Assembly: GCF_014905175.1 (NCBI RefSeq)
Contig: NC_057788.1
Location: 18,818,154-18,882,153 of the forward strand
DNA from: Aphidius gifuensis
Taxonomy: Eukaryota > Arthropoda > Insecta > Hymenoptera > Braconidae
DNA length: 64,000 bases
Direction: 5' to 3'
Numbering within the stretch: the first letter of the stretch is position 1; each line of letters begins with the position of its first letter. The notes beneath the pieces were generated by a model, which was not told the DNA's origin, searched no databases, and saw only the letters and a list, made by a program, of their open reading frames with translations. The position numbers were made by a program, and so were the translations under genes. Below, piece by piece: positions 37,690-49,742 of this stretch.

Positions 37690-39500
37690 ATAATAATTTT
37701 TAACCGTACTCGGATTCGAACGCTAGCATGCGAGTAGAAATTTAAAATTTTTCTAGAAAAGTTAATAGACTACTTATATCATTCACTGATATAATATTAG
37801 TACTATGCCTATAAATTAGTAAGTTAAAATTAATCTTTTCAAATTCCCTTTAAACCTATATACAATTTTTTTTTTTAACTGCCCATACGTGGATTCGAAC
37901 GCTCGAATGCGTATAATAAATGAGATAGTTCGCTGTTTAATAAATAAAATATTTCAAATCATTAATTGATACAGAATTAGTATTATTCTTATGAATTTTA
38001 AAATTAAATTTAATTAATTATAATTTAAACACTTTAAATTTTTACTTGTTTACAAAAAAAAAAAAAAAAAAAAAAACATTGCCTTTACTGGGATTCGAAC
38101 CCACGTCTATCTTAAAATCATTTTCTTTTACAAGTAATGAACTATTCAAATAGTTTATGGATATAAAATTAATATTGTTCTTATAAATTTTAAAATTAAA
38201 TTTAATTAATTAAAATTTAAACACTTTAAAGTTTTACTTATTTACAGTGTTGCCAGACTTGACTAATACGATGGCGCTAGACTCACCATCAAAAAGCGCC
38301 ATATTGGAGCTCAAGGCGTTAAAATTTAATATTGATAAAATATAGTTATTTTTTTTTTTAACTGAAAGAATAAGTAGGTAAATAAAATAAATACACATAA
38401 TATACATATCTAATTAGTGAAGTTTATTTTATATTTTATATTTTCAACACATGATTTTTTTTCATCTCCACCTGGGTCAGATGTTAACCAGCCTATAGAG
38501 AGTGCAAATAATCAAAATTAATACGTATAAATATACGAGTATTTGAGTCAATTACTAATGTATACAATGAAAAAATTTTACTACCTTTACATTCGGTTTT
38601 ATTTTCCCACAGCTTTCGGTGACTTTGTAAATAAGCATTTTTTGTTTTTGGCATTTTTTAATTAAAAATTACTTGAAATAAACTGAAAAACAATATAATT
38701 ATTTAGTATGAAGAACGATAAAGCATATGCATATATATATATATATGCCTAAATAATATCAACTAACCTTTAATACACAATATGCATGTAAATAATAAAT
38801 TCACAAACTGTAATCACAATGTCCATATATGAATAATTTATTTAGCATATATGATACTATAAATTTATTTTACATTAATTATTTACGATTTTATAAAGCA
38901 ATTTTGGAGATGACTATATCAATTGACTTTGACTGAAAATTAAAATGACAATATTTATCCAGCTTCTCAGAAGTACCAACATAATAGTGATGCTCATCTG
39001 AAATCTATGTAAAAGTGACGACCCCACGTGGCCATCTTTTTCAGTTCTTTCAATATAGACCAATCATATCAGTGCGATACTGCAGGCGCGAAAAAAAAAG
39101 CCAATACTCAAGGAGCTAGAAAAAGAGTTAGAAAAAAATCATGGAGCTAAAAAAAGAGCTAGCAAAAATGAAGGAGCTAGAAAAGGAGCCATAAAAATTA
39201 AAAGGAGCTAGATCTAGCTCCAAAAGCGCTGATCTGGCAACACTGCTTATTTACAAAAAAAAAAAAAAAAAACATTGTTTTCACTGGGATTCGAACCCAC
39301 GTCCATGTTAAAATCATTCTCTTTTACAAGTAATGAACTATTCAAATAGGTTATGGATATAAAATTAATATTGTTCTTATGAGTTTTAAGATTAAATTTA
39401 ACTAATTAAAATTTAAACAGTTTAAATTTTTACTTATTGACAAAAAAAAAACATTGTTTTGACTGGGATTTGAACCCACGTCTATCTTAAAATAATTTTT
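37690..39500 (-). repeat. Five tRNA T-arm (B-box) fragments in a local repeat
   Basis: On the minus strand GTGGGTTCGAATCCCAGT or a diverged form occurs with reading positions near 37700, 37898, 38090, 39285 and 39467. The later ones are each followed by a long T run (a possible Pol III stop). The three later copies share about 150 bases of flank (GAACTATTCAAAT, TTATGGATATAAAATTAATA). D-arm and acceptor parts are not convincing, so these are tRNA-related repeats and not tRNA genes. Confidence 0.6.
38245..39245. mobile_element. hAT-type element, TSD CTTATTTA
   Basis: Ends CAGTGTTGCCAGA and TCTGGCAACACTG, with the 8 bp CTTATTTA repeated on both flanks (38237-38244, 39246-39253). The right subterminal region repeats GGAGCTAGAAAA-like motifs. 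No transposase frame. It separates two copies of the tRNA-fragment repeat. Confidence 0.92.
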
Positions 39501-39599
39501 TTCTTACAATTAATGAACTATTCAAATTATTTATAGATACAGAATTAATATTATTCTCATAAATTTTAAAATTAAATAGTAAATTTGGTATTACGAAAA

Positions 39600-40591
39600 A
39601 ATTAACAATTAAAAAACGGATTAAACGAGAGCTTCAATTTAATAAACTTAAAAACACTATTAAATACAACAAATCCGAATTTTGAGACAAGATTATTTCA
39701 AGACGAATCAGATAAATTAAGATTCGAACTCGAAGCAGAAAGAAAAAATGAAGAAATTTCCGAACTTGAACAAAAAAATGAAATAGAGCGTCTAGAATCA
39801 GAGAGATCTGAGTTGGAACGCAAAAATGAAGATTTAAACAATTTTTGGAGTCAAAGACTTGAAGCGGAACGACTTGCAAGAGAAAAATTCGAAAAAAGTG
39901 AAGAAGCTAAAGTTTTTGGTGAGAACACTAAGACTAATTTAAGTTGGCAAAGTTTTAGGTCATTAGCTAAATCGTTTTTTAGCAACAAACAAAGTCAAGA
40001 AATCAAAAATCAAATAGATAAAGAAATTCTAGAAAAAATACCATCGCCGTTAGAAAACGTAAAGGAAACGCACGAACCAGAATCAAACAAATTTACATTT
40101 AATACCCCAATAAAAGTTCATATTAATTCACCCACAATAAATATACATCATCATAACGACTCAATTATAACCAACGACGACGATAATTATAACAACAGCT
40201 TCAGTAATTATATTGCAAGAAACACCAAGTTGCCAGACAGCAGCAGCAGCGACAGCAAGAGCGACGCATCAATTGAACAAGAACAAGAAATATTGATAGA
40301 AGAATTGGAAGAACAATATTGGGAAGACGAGGTTGCTCAACAAATTGTACAATCACAAATACTAATAGCTGGAATTGATCTTGAAAATACAAAGAATAAA
40401 GAAAAAGAAAAAGAATTAAATACAAGTCCAGTTACAGTTAATAATTTAAATGAGGGAAGTAAGAACAACGATAATAAAAATACAGATAATCTCAATATTG
40501 AATCTGAACAAAGAACTCCAATAAATAACGCAATGGCGGACGCAACAGCAAAAAGAGTAGCAGAGATCCAAGAAACAACTCATCTTATGAC
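39600..40591 (+). pseudogene. Retroelement Gag, N-terminal part (before the hAT insertion)
   Basis: An open frame from about 39600 (no ATG near its start) runs without stop up to the hAT element. It encodes a strongly charged coiled-coil region (about residues 30-90, Glu/Lys/Arg/Leu rich), a basic stretch, then an acidic Ser/Asp/Glu region and an Asn/Lys-rich linker. The last residues before the element are in the same frame as the zinc-knuckle half that resumes after the target duplication. The inserted element therefore interrupts what was a single Gag of roughly 780 residues. Whether the missing start lies in an upstream exon or was lost is not known. Related to LTR-retrotransposon Gag by its second half only. 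Confidence 0.6.
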
Positions 40592-41239
40592 TAGGGATGT
40601 GCGATACTCGGCGATATATCGGAACAGCCGATATATCGCCAATATATATCGGATACTTTTACTCGATACTTTTCAATCCGATATACCGAGTAACCGATAT
40701 TTTTTACCAGATATCGGTCAAAAAGTATCGGAGACTATAGAGATTAGGGACTTCAGCAATTTTATAATATATATTACCAAAAAAACACCAAAAAATATTA
40801 TTCTATAAACAATTATATAAACTAAAATGATATAAATTGTTATTAATTTAAAATATTTAATAAATTTTTCCAATATAAAATATTGTTTTGTATTTATTAA
40901 AAATACATATATATATTTCTATCAATATGTGTATATTATTATTATTAATCTTCATCATTACTAATTAATACGTTGATAAAAAAATTTCATGTGAAACAAT
41001 TTAAATTTAAATAAAATACAGGATCAGTATTGAATACTATTAGTATACTGATATATTTAAATAAAATAATAATTAAAATAAAAAACTCATTAAACATTGG
41101 TCTTTTTTTCATTTTAAAAGTACTCGATATTCGATATACCGAGTACTTTTCAACCCGATATATCGGATAACCGATATTTAAAAAACAAAATATCCGATAT
41201 ATCGATACCGAATACTTTTAAAAGTATCGCACATCCCTA
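40592..41239. mobile_element. hAT-type element inside gag, TSD CTTATGAC
   Basis: Ends TAGGGATGTGCGATAC and GTATCGCACATCCCTA, with CTTATGAC directly repeated at 40584-40591 and 41240-41247. CCGATATATCGG- and ACTCGATA-type motifs cluster at both ends, resembling those of the hAT element at 32229. 648 bp, non-autonomous. Confidence 0.95.
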
Positions 41240-42601
41240 CTTATGACTCTTACGAATAAATTATGTAAAAATATTTCCAATTATACAGGTAAGTCTCAAG
41301 AACTCACAAAATTCAGAATAGAATGTGAGGAAAGCCGAGACTATGTAGGCAAAGACCTAGAAAAGAATCTGGTCGAAATGATAGTACGTACCAAAGTACG
41401 TAGAGAGGTACGTGACGACATGACCAAAAAGAAATTTGAAAGCATTGATGATTTGATGAAAGCACTCAGGGAATTGATAAGCAAAACTAAAAACGAAAAA
41501 GTGTTAATTGGTGAGGCTTTCAAACTCATTCAAAAAAATAATGAACCCGTGAGAAGCTTCGTTGAAAGAATTCGGGAATGCACAAACTTTATTGAAGAAA
41601 TGCATACGCCCACAGAAAATGAAAGACCAAAACAAATTAAAGATGAAATGAAAGAATTAACAAAAGATGTATTGAAGTCAGGAATCAAACCTGAACTTGG
41701 AGATTATATAAATTGGACAAAAAGTTATGAAAGCATTATCCAACAAGCCGCAGAAAGAGAAGAAGAATTGGCCAGAAGGGCAACATTAGGCAGAGAAGAA
41801 GTTAAGAAAAGAACTTTCGAAGTAAATTTCTGCGAACTATGCCAAGAAAAAGACCATACAGCACCACAATGCAAATTGGCTAAACTTCCAGTGGCAATGG
41901 AGGAAAAATCCGTGGCCACAAGGGAAGTGAAAATGTGCTACAAATGTAGACAAAGGGGCCACTTGGCAATTAATTGCACACAAGAGTTCGTAATTTTGAA
42001 AAAATGCACGAAACGTGACAGTAGAAATCACACAGACCAAGAATGTTGGAAAAACCAGAACCAACAAAACTGTCAACTATGTGATAGCAATGAGCACATA
42101 GCGAAAAATTGCCCAACAATTGCATCAAAGCTAGAAAATGACAAAGTATGCCAAATTTGCGACATGAAAGGTCATGACGCAAAAACTTGTTATAAAATTG
42201 GAAATTATGTCAAACCACAACAAAATTATACTTCACCAACATGCCAATTATGTAACGTAATTGGACATCAAGCGAAAGACTGCAATCAGCGTCGACGGCC
42301 AAATTATAATGGTTATAATAATGGAAATTATAATGGTTACAATAATAGTAATAATAATAGCCATTATAATGGAAATAAAAATGGTTATAATAATAATAAT
42401 ATGAACGGTTATAATAATGGTAATAATGTGAGAAATAATAACGGTAACATGAATGGTAATAAATACGCGGATAATAGAAAAAACGGCTCGATTCAAGGTT
42501 GTGATTTCTGTAAAGGGGATGACCATATAGAAATTAATTGCATTAAGAAAAAATTCCAGCAAAGAGTGCAGGGAAACTTGCGAACGGACGGTGTAAATTA
42601 A
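41240..42601 (+). pseudogene. Retroelement Gag, C-terminal part with seven zinc-knuckle positions
   Basis: The frame runs from the target duplication to the TAA at 42599. The first ~200 residues form a helical capsid-like domain (QELTKFRIECEESRDYVG, SFVERIRECTNFIEEM). Six CX2CX4HX4C knuckles follow: CELCQEKDHTAPQC, CYKCRQRGHLAINC, CQLCDSNEHIAKNC, CQICDMKGHDAKTC, CQLCNVIGHQAKDC and CDFCKGDDHIEINC. A seventh, between the second and third, has Arg for the second Cys (CTKRDSRNHTDQEC). An Asn/Gly/Tyr-rich linker separates the last knuckle. Such knuckles bind nucleic acid during packaging; LTR-element Gags usually have one to three. No protease, reverse transcriptase or integrase frame follows. Confidence 0.75.
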
Positions 42602-42607
42602 TAAATA

Positions 42608-43560
42608 AAAGAAAATTCTTTGAGTGAGAGCATTAATGAAAATCCTTTGAGTGAGAGTATAAATGAAAATTCTTTGAGTGAGAGTATTAATGAAAATCTT
42701 TTGAGTGAAATGATAAATAAAAATTCTTTGAGTGAGAGCATAAAGAAAAATCCTTTGAGTGAAATGATAAATAAAAATTCTTTGAGTGAGAGCATTAATA
42801 AAAATTCTTTGAGTGAGAGTATTAATGAAAATTCTTTGAGTGAGAGCACTAATGAAAATCCTTTGAGTGAAATAATAAATAAAAATTCTTTGAGTGAGAG
42901 TATTAATAAATATTCTTTGAGTGAGAGTATTAATGAAAATTCTTTGAGTGAGATTATAAATGAAAATTCTTTGAGTGAGAGTATCAATTTTGGAAAAAAT
43001 TATTAAAAATAAAAGTCCTTTGGGTAGGTATTTTGGAAAAAATTATTAAAAATAAAAGTCCTTTGGGTAGGCATTTTGAAAAAAAAATTATTAAAAATAA
43101 AAGTCCTTTGGGTAGGCATTTCGATGAAAAATTATTAAAAATAAATGATGTTGATATAAATAAAAATTCTTTGAGTGAGAGCATAAATGAAAATTCTTTG
43201 AGTGAGAGCATAAATGAAAATTCTTTGAGTGAGAACATAAACGAAAATTCTTTGAGTGAGAGTATCAATGAAAAATTAAATGAAAATTCTTTGAGCGAGA
43301 GTATTAATGAAAATTTTTTGAGTGAGATTATAAATAAAAATTCTTTGAGTGAGAGCATAAATGAAAATTCTTGGAGTTAGAGCATAAATAAAAATTCTTT
43401 GAGTTAGAGCATAAATGAAAATTCTTTGAGCGAGAGTATTAATGAAAATTCTTTGAGTGAGATTATAAATAAAAATTCTTTGAGCGAGAGTATCAATTAA
43501 AAATTTAATGGAAATTCTTTGAGTGAGAGTAAAAATGAAAATTCAAAAGTTAATAAAATA
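42608..43560. repeat. 27 bp tandem array with a 43 bp sub-array
   Basis: Two blocks (about 42608-42995 and 43160-43555) repeat TCTTTGAGTGAGAGCATAAA plus TGAAAAT, 27 bases, about 14 units each. Between them are three 43-49 bp units with AAAAGTCCTTTGGGTAGG. In the Gag frame the first block would read as the nonapeptide S-L-S-E-S-I-N-E-N, but two stops separate it from Gag. The second block is in other frames and has internal stops. Frames on the minus strand are artefacts of the 27-base period. Confidence 0.92.
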
Positions 43561-45160
43561 CGTTACGAATTGAAGGAAAAATTATTGCATGAGAAAGAAT
43601 ATGAATCTGAAAGTGAAATTATACGATTTAACCTATATAATAAAAAAGCATTTAATAACATTAAAAAGAAAAAGGAAAGTAATAAATAAAATTGGAGAAG
43701 AAACTTTAACCCCAAAATAAAATGAAAATAAATCAAATTCGCCAAATAATATAGAGTCAAATTTTTCCGGATATGCGGAAATAAATTCAGTTAATAAAGT
43801 ATATGCAAATTCGAATAAAAGTAGAAGTAATTCTATAAAAGTATAAACGTGTCGCTTAGCGTAAGGCTATGCCTCCCTCGAGCTCACGCTTACTGTGGGG
43901 GGGAAGGTAGGACAAGATGGTAGTCAGCCAGGTTCGCGACGATGATCGATCATAAAATTTTTGTTACTCTCTCACACTAGCCGTCCAGTAATTAGGAGGT
44001 AATGATATTAATAATCTTCTCTAATTTTTTTCAAGCACTGACCATCCAGCATAAGGAAGCAGTAGTAAATTATGGAAAATTCGGAAGAACCTCGAGAACT
44101 CGAATGAGAATAACATTTTTAATAATCGTAAAGATACATATTAATAATTTGTAATATTTTAAATTGTTATAGAACAAATCCAGTTGGAAATAAGTTAAAC
44201 CATATGATAATCTAAGAACGTGTACACGAAGGAATGCAGCTGCAGTTAATAACAAGCAGGAATATTTTTTTTTATTATGGGAAAGGGACGTCCCAATAAT
44301 AGAGCTCAATAATTACTGATGGAAATAAAACTATCATTGCATGAATAATATATGAAATTAATAACTATTTCTTTTTCTCTCTCTCTTTTTCCAAAAAGAA
44401 AAAAAGGTGGGCAAACTCACGCTTACTGTGGGGGTGAAAGATGAAGGGATAAAGTGTCTGACGAGACAACGGAATCCTGGTTATCTTTAAAAAGTATTGA
44501 AACAAGATGAAGGGACAAGGCGTCTGACGAGACAACGAAATCCTGGCTATCTTGGGAAAACATCGAAAGAGTGGAAAGGAAAAACACGATTGTGGTTTAC
44601 TATTAGAAACAATTCCTTTCCGGAAAATTTTTTTTGTGGTCTCTCAAATAGTTACTGCCTTCTTAGGAATGCAGTAACAACAAATATGAACAGTAATCAG
44701 GTTTGATAAACTCCCTGATCTTCGAAATTTTTTTATATAAATAAATAAATGAATAAACAAAAAGTAGATAAATAATAATGATAATGGTCAAGTAAACAGT
44801 TAAATGATTAGAAGAATAGTAAGATTATGAAGAAATTAAAAAGTAATATTCGGAAATCATCAGACAAATATTGAAATAAATTGATAACTGAATTAGAAAC
44901 AAAGTAAGAAACCAATTGAAGGAATAAATAATCTTTAATTTATCTATCCTTTCAAGTGGATAACATTATACATAATGAAAACATAAACACGTAAAAATAA
45001 GTATTAAATAAATCATAGTTCCAAAAAATAAGAAGTAGTCGATAATTAATAGAAAGTAATTTATATAAATGTTTAATTGTAATCACCAGCACCAAGCAAC
45101 AAGAAGGGTCAACAACAAGATGATGTCGGCAAAATATATCAAGTGCACTTACCTTGTAAC
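43561..45160. other. Downstream of gag: repeated CTCACGCTTACTGTGGGGG and short duplications
   Basis: CTCACGCTTACTGTGGGGG occurs at about 43886 and 44417. A 67-base segment with AGATGAAGGGA and GTCTGACGAGACAACG is tandemly duplicated at 44441-44575. The purine-rich GTGGGGGGGAAGG followed by TG-type sequence could be a polypurine tract and LTR start, but no matching second LTR was found. No pol gene is seen. Confidence 0.4.
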
Positions 45161-45932
45161 TCAGGTACAATCGTTCCTTAGCTACATCTTTTCCTTAGCT
45201 ACTACTTTTTCTTGGACATTTTTTATTTATTTTATAAATAAAATACATGTAAATTTGATTTTTAAAAATACAAATGTCCAAGAAAAAGCAGAAGCTAAGG
45301 AATTATGGTTGCCAAAGAATTATGTTTCAAGGAAATAATTCCTTAGTCACATTAATTCCTTAGCTACATCTTTTTATTAGCTACTGCTTTTCCTTGGACA
45401 TTTTTCATTTATATTATAAATAAAATACATGTAAATTTATTTTCTAAAAATACGAATGTCCAAGAAAAAGCAGTAGCTAAGGAAAAGATGTAGCTAAGGA
45501 ATTGAGGTTGCCAAAGAATTATGTTGCAAGGAAATAATTCCTTAGTCACATTAATTCCTTAGCTACATCTTTTCCTTAGCGACTGCTTTTCCTTGGACAT
45601 TTTTTATTTATATTATAAATAAAATACATGTAAATTTATTTTTTAAAAATACAAATGTCCAAGAAAAAGCAGTAGCTAAGGAAAAGATGTAGCTAAGGAA
45701 TTGAGGTTGCCAAAGAATTATGTTTCAAGGAAATAATTCCTTAGTCACATTAATTCCTTAGCTACTGCTTTTCCTTAGACATTTTTTATTTATATTATAA
45801 ATAAAATACATGTAAATTTGATTTCTAAAAATACAAACGTCCAAGAATAAGAAGTAGCTAAGGAAAAGATGTAGCTAAGGAATTACTGTGACTAAGGAAT
45901 TATTTCCTTGAAACATAATTCTTTGGCAACAT
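45160..45932. repeat. 199 bp palindromic satellite, first block
   Basis: Units contain TTAGCTACTGCTTTTCCTTG, a TTATAAATAAAATACATG centre, and the inverse CAAGAAAAAGCAGTAGCTAA. Each unit is then itself an inverted repeat. Starts at 45381 and 45580 are 199 apart, and one shorter unit is 182. At the right edge the orientation flips (CTTAGTCACA becomes TGTGACTAAG). Confidence 0.9.
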
Positions 45933-45935
45933 TAA

Positions 45936-47149
45936 TTCAAATCAGATCAAATCAGATCTGACCAGATCAAATTTGATCTGGCATATTCCAGATCAAGTCA
46001 GATAAGGATTATTGGACAATTCAGATCTGACTTGATCTGACTTGATCTGACTTGATCTGACTTGATCTGGCTTGATCTAACTTGATCTAACTTGATCTGG
46101 ATAAAAATTTATTAATTTAATAAAAATAATTTCAAATTAGTAAATGCTCGATTGAAGAATTTGGCTTTTCTTCTTATACTTCCAATGAAATACAATTGAG
46201 AATTCTATATTTTTACGATAAATAATTGACATCACTCGGACTTGAACTCAATGCTTCTGGTTCGAAAATCCAGAGCCTTACCTACTTAACCACGGCAGTG
46301 ATTATAAAACGTAAGAAAAATTTGTCTTCTTAAACATTCATTCGCCCGTGATCTAGTTTGATCTAAGTGCAGATCAAGTTTGATCTACTCAGATCTAAAC
46401 AGATCAAGTTTGATCTGATCAGATAAGATTTGATCTGGGCGCAGATCAAGTTTGATCTAGTTAGATCTGGTCAGATACGATCTGATCTGGGTCCAGATTA
46501 AGTTTGATCTAGTTTGATCTAGTCAGATCTGGTCAGATAAGATTTGATCTGGGTCCAGATCAAGTTTGATCTAGTCAGATAAGATTTGATCAGGGCGCAG
46601 ATCAAGTTTGATCTAGTTAGATCTGGTTAGATCAAGTTTGATCTGGTCAGATAAGATTTGATCAGGGCCCAGATCAAGTTTGATCTAGTTAGATCTGGTC
46701 AGATAAGATTTGATCTGGGTCCAGATCAAGTTTGATCTAGTCAGATCTGATTTGATCAAAATTGATCTGGTCAGATAAGATTTGATCAGGGCGCAGATCA
46801 AGTTTGATCTAGTTAGATCAAGTTTGATCTGGTCAGATACGATTTGATCTGGGTTCAGATCAAGTTTGATCTAGTTTGATCTAGTCAGATCTGGTCAGAT
46901 AAGATTTGATCTGGGTCCAGATCAAGTTTGATCTAGTCAGATCTGGTCAGATAAGATTTGATCTGAAACCAGATCAAGTTTGATCTGAAACCAGATCAAG
47001 TTTGATCTATACCCAGATCTGGTCAGATCAAATTTGATCTGACTAGATCAAATCTTATCTGAGCCAGATCAAAACCGATCAAATAAGATCTGGCTCAGAT
47101 CAAATTAGATCTAATTTGATCTGATTTGATCTGACGATTTTTCCCTGGG
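45936..47149. mobile_element. CCC-ended element, GATCAAGTTTGATCT core, left end lost
   Basis: About 1.2 kb of AGATCAAGTTTGATCTAG, GGTCAGATAAGATTTGATCT and GATCTGACTTGATCTGA motifs surround a 250 bp unique centre. The right end reads TTTTTCCCTGGG followed by TA and then satellite sequence; its inverse is CCCAGGGAAAAA. The left side ends inside a satellite unit without the matching terminus, so it is truncated there. The host is the 199 bp satellite. Confidence 0.75.
46231..46302 (-). tRNA. tRNA-Glu-like sequence (TTC), pseudogene or SINE head
   Basis: On the minus strand ATCACT pairs with AGTGAT as acceptor. TGGTTAAGTAGG is a perfect A-box and GAGTTCAAGTCC a good B-box. The anticodon arm has CTGG/CCAG with an A-A mismatch closing a 7-base loop TTTTCGA, giving anticodon TTC. 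It lies inside the unique centre of the GATC-rich element. The mismatch and missing seventh acceptor pair make a functional tRNA doubtful. Confidence 0.45.
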
Positions 47150-47943
47150 TAGCTACTGCTTTTTCTTGGACATTTTTTATTTATTTTATAAATAAAATAC
47201 ATGTAAATTTGATTTTTAAAAATACAAATTTCCAAGAAAAAGCAGAAGCTAAGGAAGTGAGGTTGCCAAAGAATTATGTTTCAAGGAAATAATTCCTTAG
47301 TCACATTAATTCCTTAGCTACATTTTTTCCTTAGCTACTGCTTTTCCTTGGACATTTTTTATTTATTTTATAAATAAAATACATGTAAATTTATTTTTTT
47401 AAAATACAAATGTCCAAGAAAAAGCAGTGGCTAAGGAAAAGATGTAGCTAAGGGATTGAGGTTGCCAAAGAATTATGTTTCAAGGAAATAATTCCTTAGT
47501 CACATTAATTCCTTAGCTACATTTTTTCCTTAGCTACTGCTTTTCCTTGGACATTTTTTATTTATTTTATAAATAAAATACATGTAAATTTATTTTTTTA
47601 AAATACAAATGTCCAAGAAAAAGCAGTGGCTAAGGAAAAGATGTAGCTAAGGGATTGAGGTTGCCAAAGAATTATGTTTCAAGGAAATAATTCCTTAGTC
47701 ACATTAATTCCTTAGCTACATTTTTTCCTTAGCTACTGCTTTTCCTTGGACATTTTTTATTTATTTTATAAATAAAATACATGTAAATTTATTTTTTAAA
47801 AATACAAATGTCCAAGAAAAAGCAGTAGCTAAGGAATTGAGGTTGCCAAAGAATTATGATTCAAGGAAATAATTCCTTAGTCACATTAAATTCTTAGCTA
47901 CATCTTTTCCTTAGCTACTGCTTTTCTTTGGACATTTTTTATT
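47150..47943. repeat. 199 bp palindromic satellite, second block
   Basis: Same units as at 45160. CTACTGCTTTTCCTTGGAC recurs at 47335, 47534 and 47733, exactly 199 apart. The last unit is cut at 47943 by an insertion and resumes at 51517. Confidence 0.92.
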
Positions 47944-48476
47944 TGTAATGTCCGGCGGTAAGCCGTACAAACTTTTTCATTTTTCTTTATATTATTTTAC
48001 ATTAAATATTCAGGGTACTTTTTAATACCCCTAGCTCCATCTTACAGACCGTCAATGTATTATATTTAACGGAGCTAGAGGTTTTGCACCCCCAACAAAT
48101 TACTTGAGCCGACACTATTGCCAAGCGCATCTACCGCCAGTTTTAATTAAGAAAATTGGATATAAATTAATATAATGAGTGATATCGACAGAATCCTAAA
48201 AATATAGGGATTCTCCCGGTACCACTCATGTCATAATTAAACAATTAGAAATAATTTTAATTAAGGTTGGTAAATCATAAGATTTTCCTCAACTAATAAG
48301 AAAATAAGCGACATAAGGAAAGTACTTGCCTCTTCGAATTTTAATTGCTCTAAAAAACTTAGAATATTTTCTACAAATCAGCACAACTGTAAGTTATTCT
48401 TATTCAATATCTTATTGATTATTTTATCAATTTATTGTTTCAATAATATTTAAGTAACATTTGGTTACTTAAATTA

Positions 48477-49742
48477 CCCTAGCGAAAATGCCGATAGTCG
48501 GATTGTGCACTGATCTCATACAAAAACGACACAAAACCGACACACGACTATAAGAATTTCTAAGTCACAAAAATAAATAGTAAGAAGCATTCAAAAAATA
48601 AAATATTATGTCTAAATATTTCTAAATAATATTTTTATAATTTGAGACACATTAGAATTTTTTTTAAATAATTTTTTTATTGAAAAAACTCAATTCTGTT
48701 TATGTATTAAAAGTGAGGTTAGCTGTCAGAATCATTTGTACACGACTGTGAGATTTTACAATTCTCACACAATTCCGACACACGACTGTGAGAATTGTAA
48801 ATCCGACACAAATCCGACAGACGTACGACAGTATATTTTTATTTTGTATTTAATATAAAAAAAGAGCATTTTATTAATAAAAAATTTTGTTCAATATTAA
48901 AGTTATAATATTTTAATAATTTTAGGCATATTAGTTTTTTTTTCTTTGAATAAATTTTGACAAAAAAAATAATTGGAAACATGGGAAACCAAATACATGG
49001 TTTCATTACAAATTACATTCGAGTTACAAAAATACCAAATACGTTGGAAACTAATTAAATGTATTATTTTTGAAAAAAAAACCAAAAAATGATAATTTTC
49101 TAATAAAATAATTTTAAAAAAATCTAATATAATGCCTATAATTATTAAAAGATTATAATTTTATTATTAAACAAAAATTTTTGCAAATCGCAAATTCTCA
49201 CAAACGATTCCAATTATTTTTTTTATCAAAATTCATTCAGAATAAAAAAATCTAATATGCCTAAAATCATTAAAATATTATAACTTTAATATTGAACAAA
49301 ATTTTTTATTAATAAAATGCTCTTTTTTTATATTAAATACAAAATAAAAATATACTGTCGTACGTCTGTCGGATTTGTGTCGGAATTGTGTCGGATTTAC
49401 AATTCTCACAGTCGTGTGTCGGAATTGTGTGAGAATTGTAAAATCTCACAGTCGTGTACAAATGATTCTGACAGCTAACCTCACTTTTAATACATAAACA
49501 GAATTGAGTTTTTTCAATAAAAAAATTATTTAAAAAAAATTCTAATGTGTCTTAAATTATAAAAATATTATTTAGAAATTTTTAGACATAATATTTTATT
49601 TTTTAAATGCTTCTTACTATTTATTTTTGTGACTTAGAAATTCTTATAGTCGTGTGTCGGTTTTGTGTCGTTTTTGTATGAGATCAGTGCACAAACCGAC
49701 TGTCGGATTGGTGTCGGATCGGTGTCGCCATTTTCGCTAGGG
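48477..49742. mobile_element. CCC-ended palindromic element, GTCGTGTGTCGG core, TSD TA
   Basis: Left end CCCTAGCGAAAATG, right end CATTTTCGCTAGGG with one extra base pair; TA on both flanks. Arms of about 480 bases pair nearly perfectly (GACACACGACTATAAGAATT against its inverse at 49634). ACACGACTGTGAGAATTGTA and CCGACACA motifs recur in each arm. The centre is about 300 bases without a gene. Confidence 0.9.

Noticed and set aside
42598..43358. Minus-strand frames reading as leucine/phenylalanine-rich repeats
   Set aside because: They are the complement of the 27 bp array and have no independent support.
43886..44435. Pair of LTRs starting TGTGGGGG
   Set aside because: Only about 19 bases are shared between the two sites; no extended identity was found.
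45160..47940. CRISPR-like alternation of repeats and spacers
   Set aside because: Units are 199 bp, spacers are not unique, and the genome is eukaryotic; this is a satellite.
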